Assembly: GCA_015062635.1 (NCBI GenBank)
Contig: SUUF01000104.1
Span: 1 to 6,961, forward strand
DNA from: Coriobacteriaceae bacterium
GTDB lineage: Bacteria; Actinomycetota; Coriobacteriia; Coriobacteriales; Eggerthellaceae
Direction of reading: 5' to 3'
DNA length: 6,961 bases
Shown here: one piece after another, positions 5,526 through 6,961 of the stretch
Numbering within the stretch: the stretch's first letter is position 1
How the letters are laid out: every line of letters starts with the position of its first letter
Program-made: the position numbers and the translations under genes
The notes under the pieces: model-generated
Database searches by the model: none
What the model saw: only the letters and a program-made list of their open reading frames with translations
What the model was told of the DNA's origin: nothing

Positions 5526-6961
5526 ATGGCAGAATTCGTGTATCAGATGTACCGCGCGCGCAAGGCGGTGGGGGATAAGGTCATTCTCGACGATGTGACC
5601 TTGAGCTTCTTCCCCGGCGCGAAAATCGGCGTGGTGGGCCCGAACGGCATGGGCAAGTCGACGCTGCTGAAGGTGATGGCCGGCCTCGAGGAATGCTCGG
5701 CCGGCGAGGCGCGCCTGACACCGGGCTACACCGTGGGCATCTTGCTCCAGGAGCCGCCGCTCGAGGAGGACAAGACCGTCCAGGAAAACGTTGAGCTCGC
5801 ATTCGCCGACGTGCTCGCGAAGGTGGCGCGGTTCAACCAGATCGGCGAGGAGATGGCCGACCCCGATGCCGATTTCGACGCGCTCATGGCCGAGATGGGC
5901 CGCCTGCAAACCGAGATCGACGCCGCGAACGGCTGGGATTTGGAAAGCCAGCTCTCGCAGGCCATGGATGCGCTGCAATGCCCCGACCCCGATGCCCCGG
6001 TGAGCGTGCTTTCCGGCGGCGAGCGGCGCCGCGTGGCGCTGTGCCGCCTGCTGCTCGAGGCGCCCGACCTGCTGTTGCTCGACGAGCCCACGAACCACCT
6101 CGATGCGGAATCGGTGCTGTGGCTCGAGCAATTCCTGAAAAGCTATCCGGGCGCGGTGCTCGCCGTCACGCACGACCGCTATTTCCTCGATAACGTGGCG
6201 GAGTGGATTTGCGAGGTCGACCGCGGGCAGCTCTTCCCCTACAAGGGCAACTATTCCACCTACCTCGAGACGAAGGCCGCACGTGTGGCCATGCAGGGCA
6301 AGCAGCGCGCGAAGCTCGCCAAGCGCATGGAGCGCGAGCTCGAATGGGTGCGTTCGAGCCCGAAGGCGCGCCAGGCGAAGAACAAGGCGCGTCTGGAACG
6401 CTACGAGCAGATGGTCGCCGAGGCCGAGGCGGCGAAGAAGCTCGACTACACCGACATCCGCATTCCCGTCGGGCCGCGCCTGGGCAACAAGGTGCTCGTG
6501 GCGCAGCATCTGCACAAGGCCTACGGCGACCGCGTGCTCATCGACGACCTCTCGTTCGAGCTGCCGCGCAACGGCATCGTCGGCATCATCGGGCCGAACG
6601 GCGTGGGCAAGACCACGCTCCTGAAGGCCATCGTCGGGCTCGAGCCGCTCGATGGCGGCACGCTCGAGGTGGGCGAGACCGTGAGCATCTCGTATGTCGA
6701 TCAGGCGCGCGCCGGCATCGACGGTTCGAAGCGCCTGTGGGAGGTGGTGTCGGACGGGCTCGATTACCTGCAGGTGGGCGATACCGAGATTCCCGCGCGC
6801 GCCTATATCGCGAGCTTCGGCTTCAAGGGCTCCGACCAGCAGAAGCCCGCGAACGTGCTTTCCGGCGGCGAGCGCAACCGCCTGAACCTGGCGCTCACGC
6901 TGAAGCAGGGCGGCAACCTGCTGCTGCTCGACGAGCCGACGAACGACCTGGACGTCGAGAC
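5526..6961 (+). CDS. ettA: EttA, ABC-F energy-dependent translational throttle protein (3' end cut by window)
   Basis: Soluble ABC-F ATPase that binds the ribosomal E site and gates entry into elongation according to ATP/ADP state, as known from E. coli EttA. The window holds 478 residues of an expected 555-560. Visible are the EttA-type N-terminus MAEFVYQM, Walker A1 GPNGMGKST (38-46) and an arm region at about 85-140. Signature 1 LSGGERRR (162-169), Walker B1 LLLLDEPTNHLD (182-193, E187) and H-switch H216 follow. The linker with the P-site tRNA interaction motif is at about 245-305 (ELEWVRSSPKARQAKNKAR, 271-289). Then come GPRLGNKVL (316-324), Walker A2 GPNGVGKTT (356-364), signature 2 LSGGERNR (445-452) and Walker B2 LLLLDEPTNDLD (465-476). 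The second H-switch and the C-terminus lie beyond the end. There is no transmembrane segment, as expected for ABC-F. The start at 5526 has a modest AGGTGG (5516-5521) four bases upstream. Divergent from the XRE regulator. Confidence 0.95.
   Translation, partial: MAEFVYQMYRARKAVGDKVILDDVTLSFFPGAKIGVVGPNGMGKSTLLKVMAGLEECSAGEARLTPGYTVGILLQEPPLEEDKTVQENVELAFADVLAKVARFNQIGEEMADPDADFDALMAEMGRLQTEIDAANGWDLESQLSQAMDALQCPDPDAPVSVLSGGERRRVALCRLLLEAPDLLLLDEPTNHLDAESVLWLEQFLKSYPGAVLAVTHDRYFLDNVAEWICEVDRGQLFPYKGNYSTYLETKAARVAMQGKQRAKLAKRMERELEWVRSSPKARQAKNKARLERYEQMVAEAEAAKKLDYTDIRIPVGPRLGNKVLVAQHLHKAYGDRVLIDDLSFELPRNGIVGIIGPNGVGKTTLLKAIVGLEPLDGGTLEVGETVSISYVDQARAGIDGSKRLWEVVSDGLDYLQVGDTEIPARAYIASFGFKGSDQQKPANVLSGGERNRLNLALTLKQGGNLLLLDEPTNDLDVE

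Noticed and set aside
5388..6515. 375-codon open frame on the minus strand opposite ettA
   Set aside because: Antisense to strongly conserved EttA motifs; His/Leu/Arg-rich with no domain.
5526..6961. Antibiotic-resistance ABC-F (Vga/Msr/Lsa type) or membrane transporter ATPase
   Set aside because: The N-terminus, LSGGERRR, the EGNY/KGNY-type region, the GPRLG linker and the second-domain sequence follow EttA closely, and no transmembrane partner is present.

Overview
The window is GC-rich and protein-coding over almost its whole length. Codon third positions are mostly G or C. The one AT-rich island is the divergent promoter region near 5331-5420. Three things point to a high-GC Gram-positive bacterium: the bias, a Rho with a long basic Ala/Pro-rich N-terminal extension, and a transaldolase-rho neighbourhood. 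My best guess is the Coriobacteriia (Eggerthella/Slackia/Collinsella-type) within the Actinomycetota. That is an inference from style and gene content, not a database match.

Layout. (1) 80-766 +, a short TalC/Fsa-type transaldolase, whose stop codon touches the start codon of (2) 767-2677 +, transcription termination factor Rho. Rho carries four RGRP (AT-hook-like) repeats and an Arg/Asn-rich tract before the usual RNA-binding and ATPase domains. (3) 2678-2846 is a 169-base gap with two hairpins and no T-tract. (4) 2847-4934 + is a class I aminoacyl-tRNA synthetase of methionyl type. Its fold signatures are clear, but several methionine-pocket and catalytic-loop residues are changed and about 70 residues are inserted. 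(5) A 15-bp perfect stem at 4958-4992 separates it from the convergent (6) 5040-5297 -, a small XRE-family helix-turn-helix regulator. (7) 5298-5525 holds divergent promoter-like elements, a possible operator, an 11-codon leader ORF and mutually exclusive hairpins. (8) 5526-6961 + is the ABC-F translation factor EttA, cut by the window end just after its second Walker B.

How they fit together. The transaldolase (pentose phosphate pathway) and Rho look co-transcribed and translationally coupled. The synthetase and EttA both belong to translation, and the XRE regulator sits head-to-head with ettA and may control that promoter region. No mobile element, CRISPR array, tRNA or rRNA was seen.

The observations most worth following are the remodelled active site of the MetRS-like protein and the attenuator-like ettA leader (short ORF plus alternative stems). 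Next come the Rho repeat extension and the hairpin after rho that lacks a U-tract.
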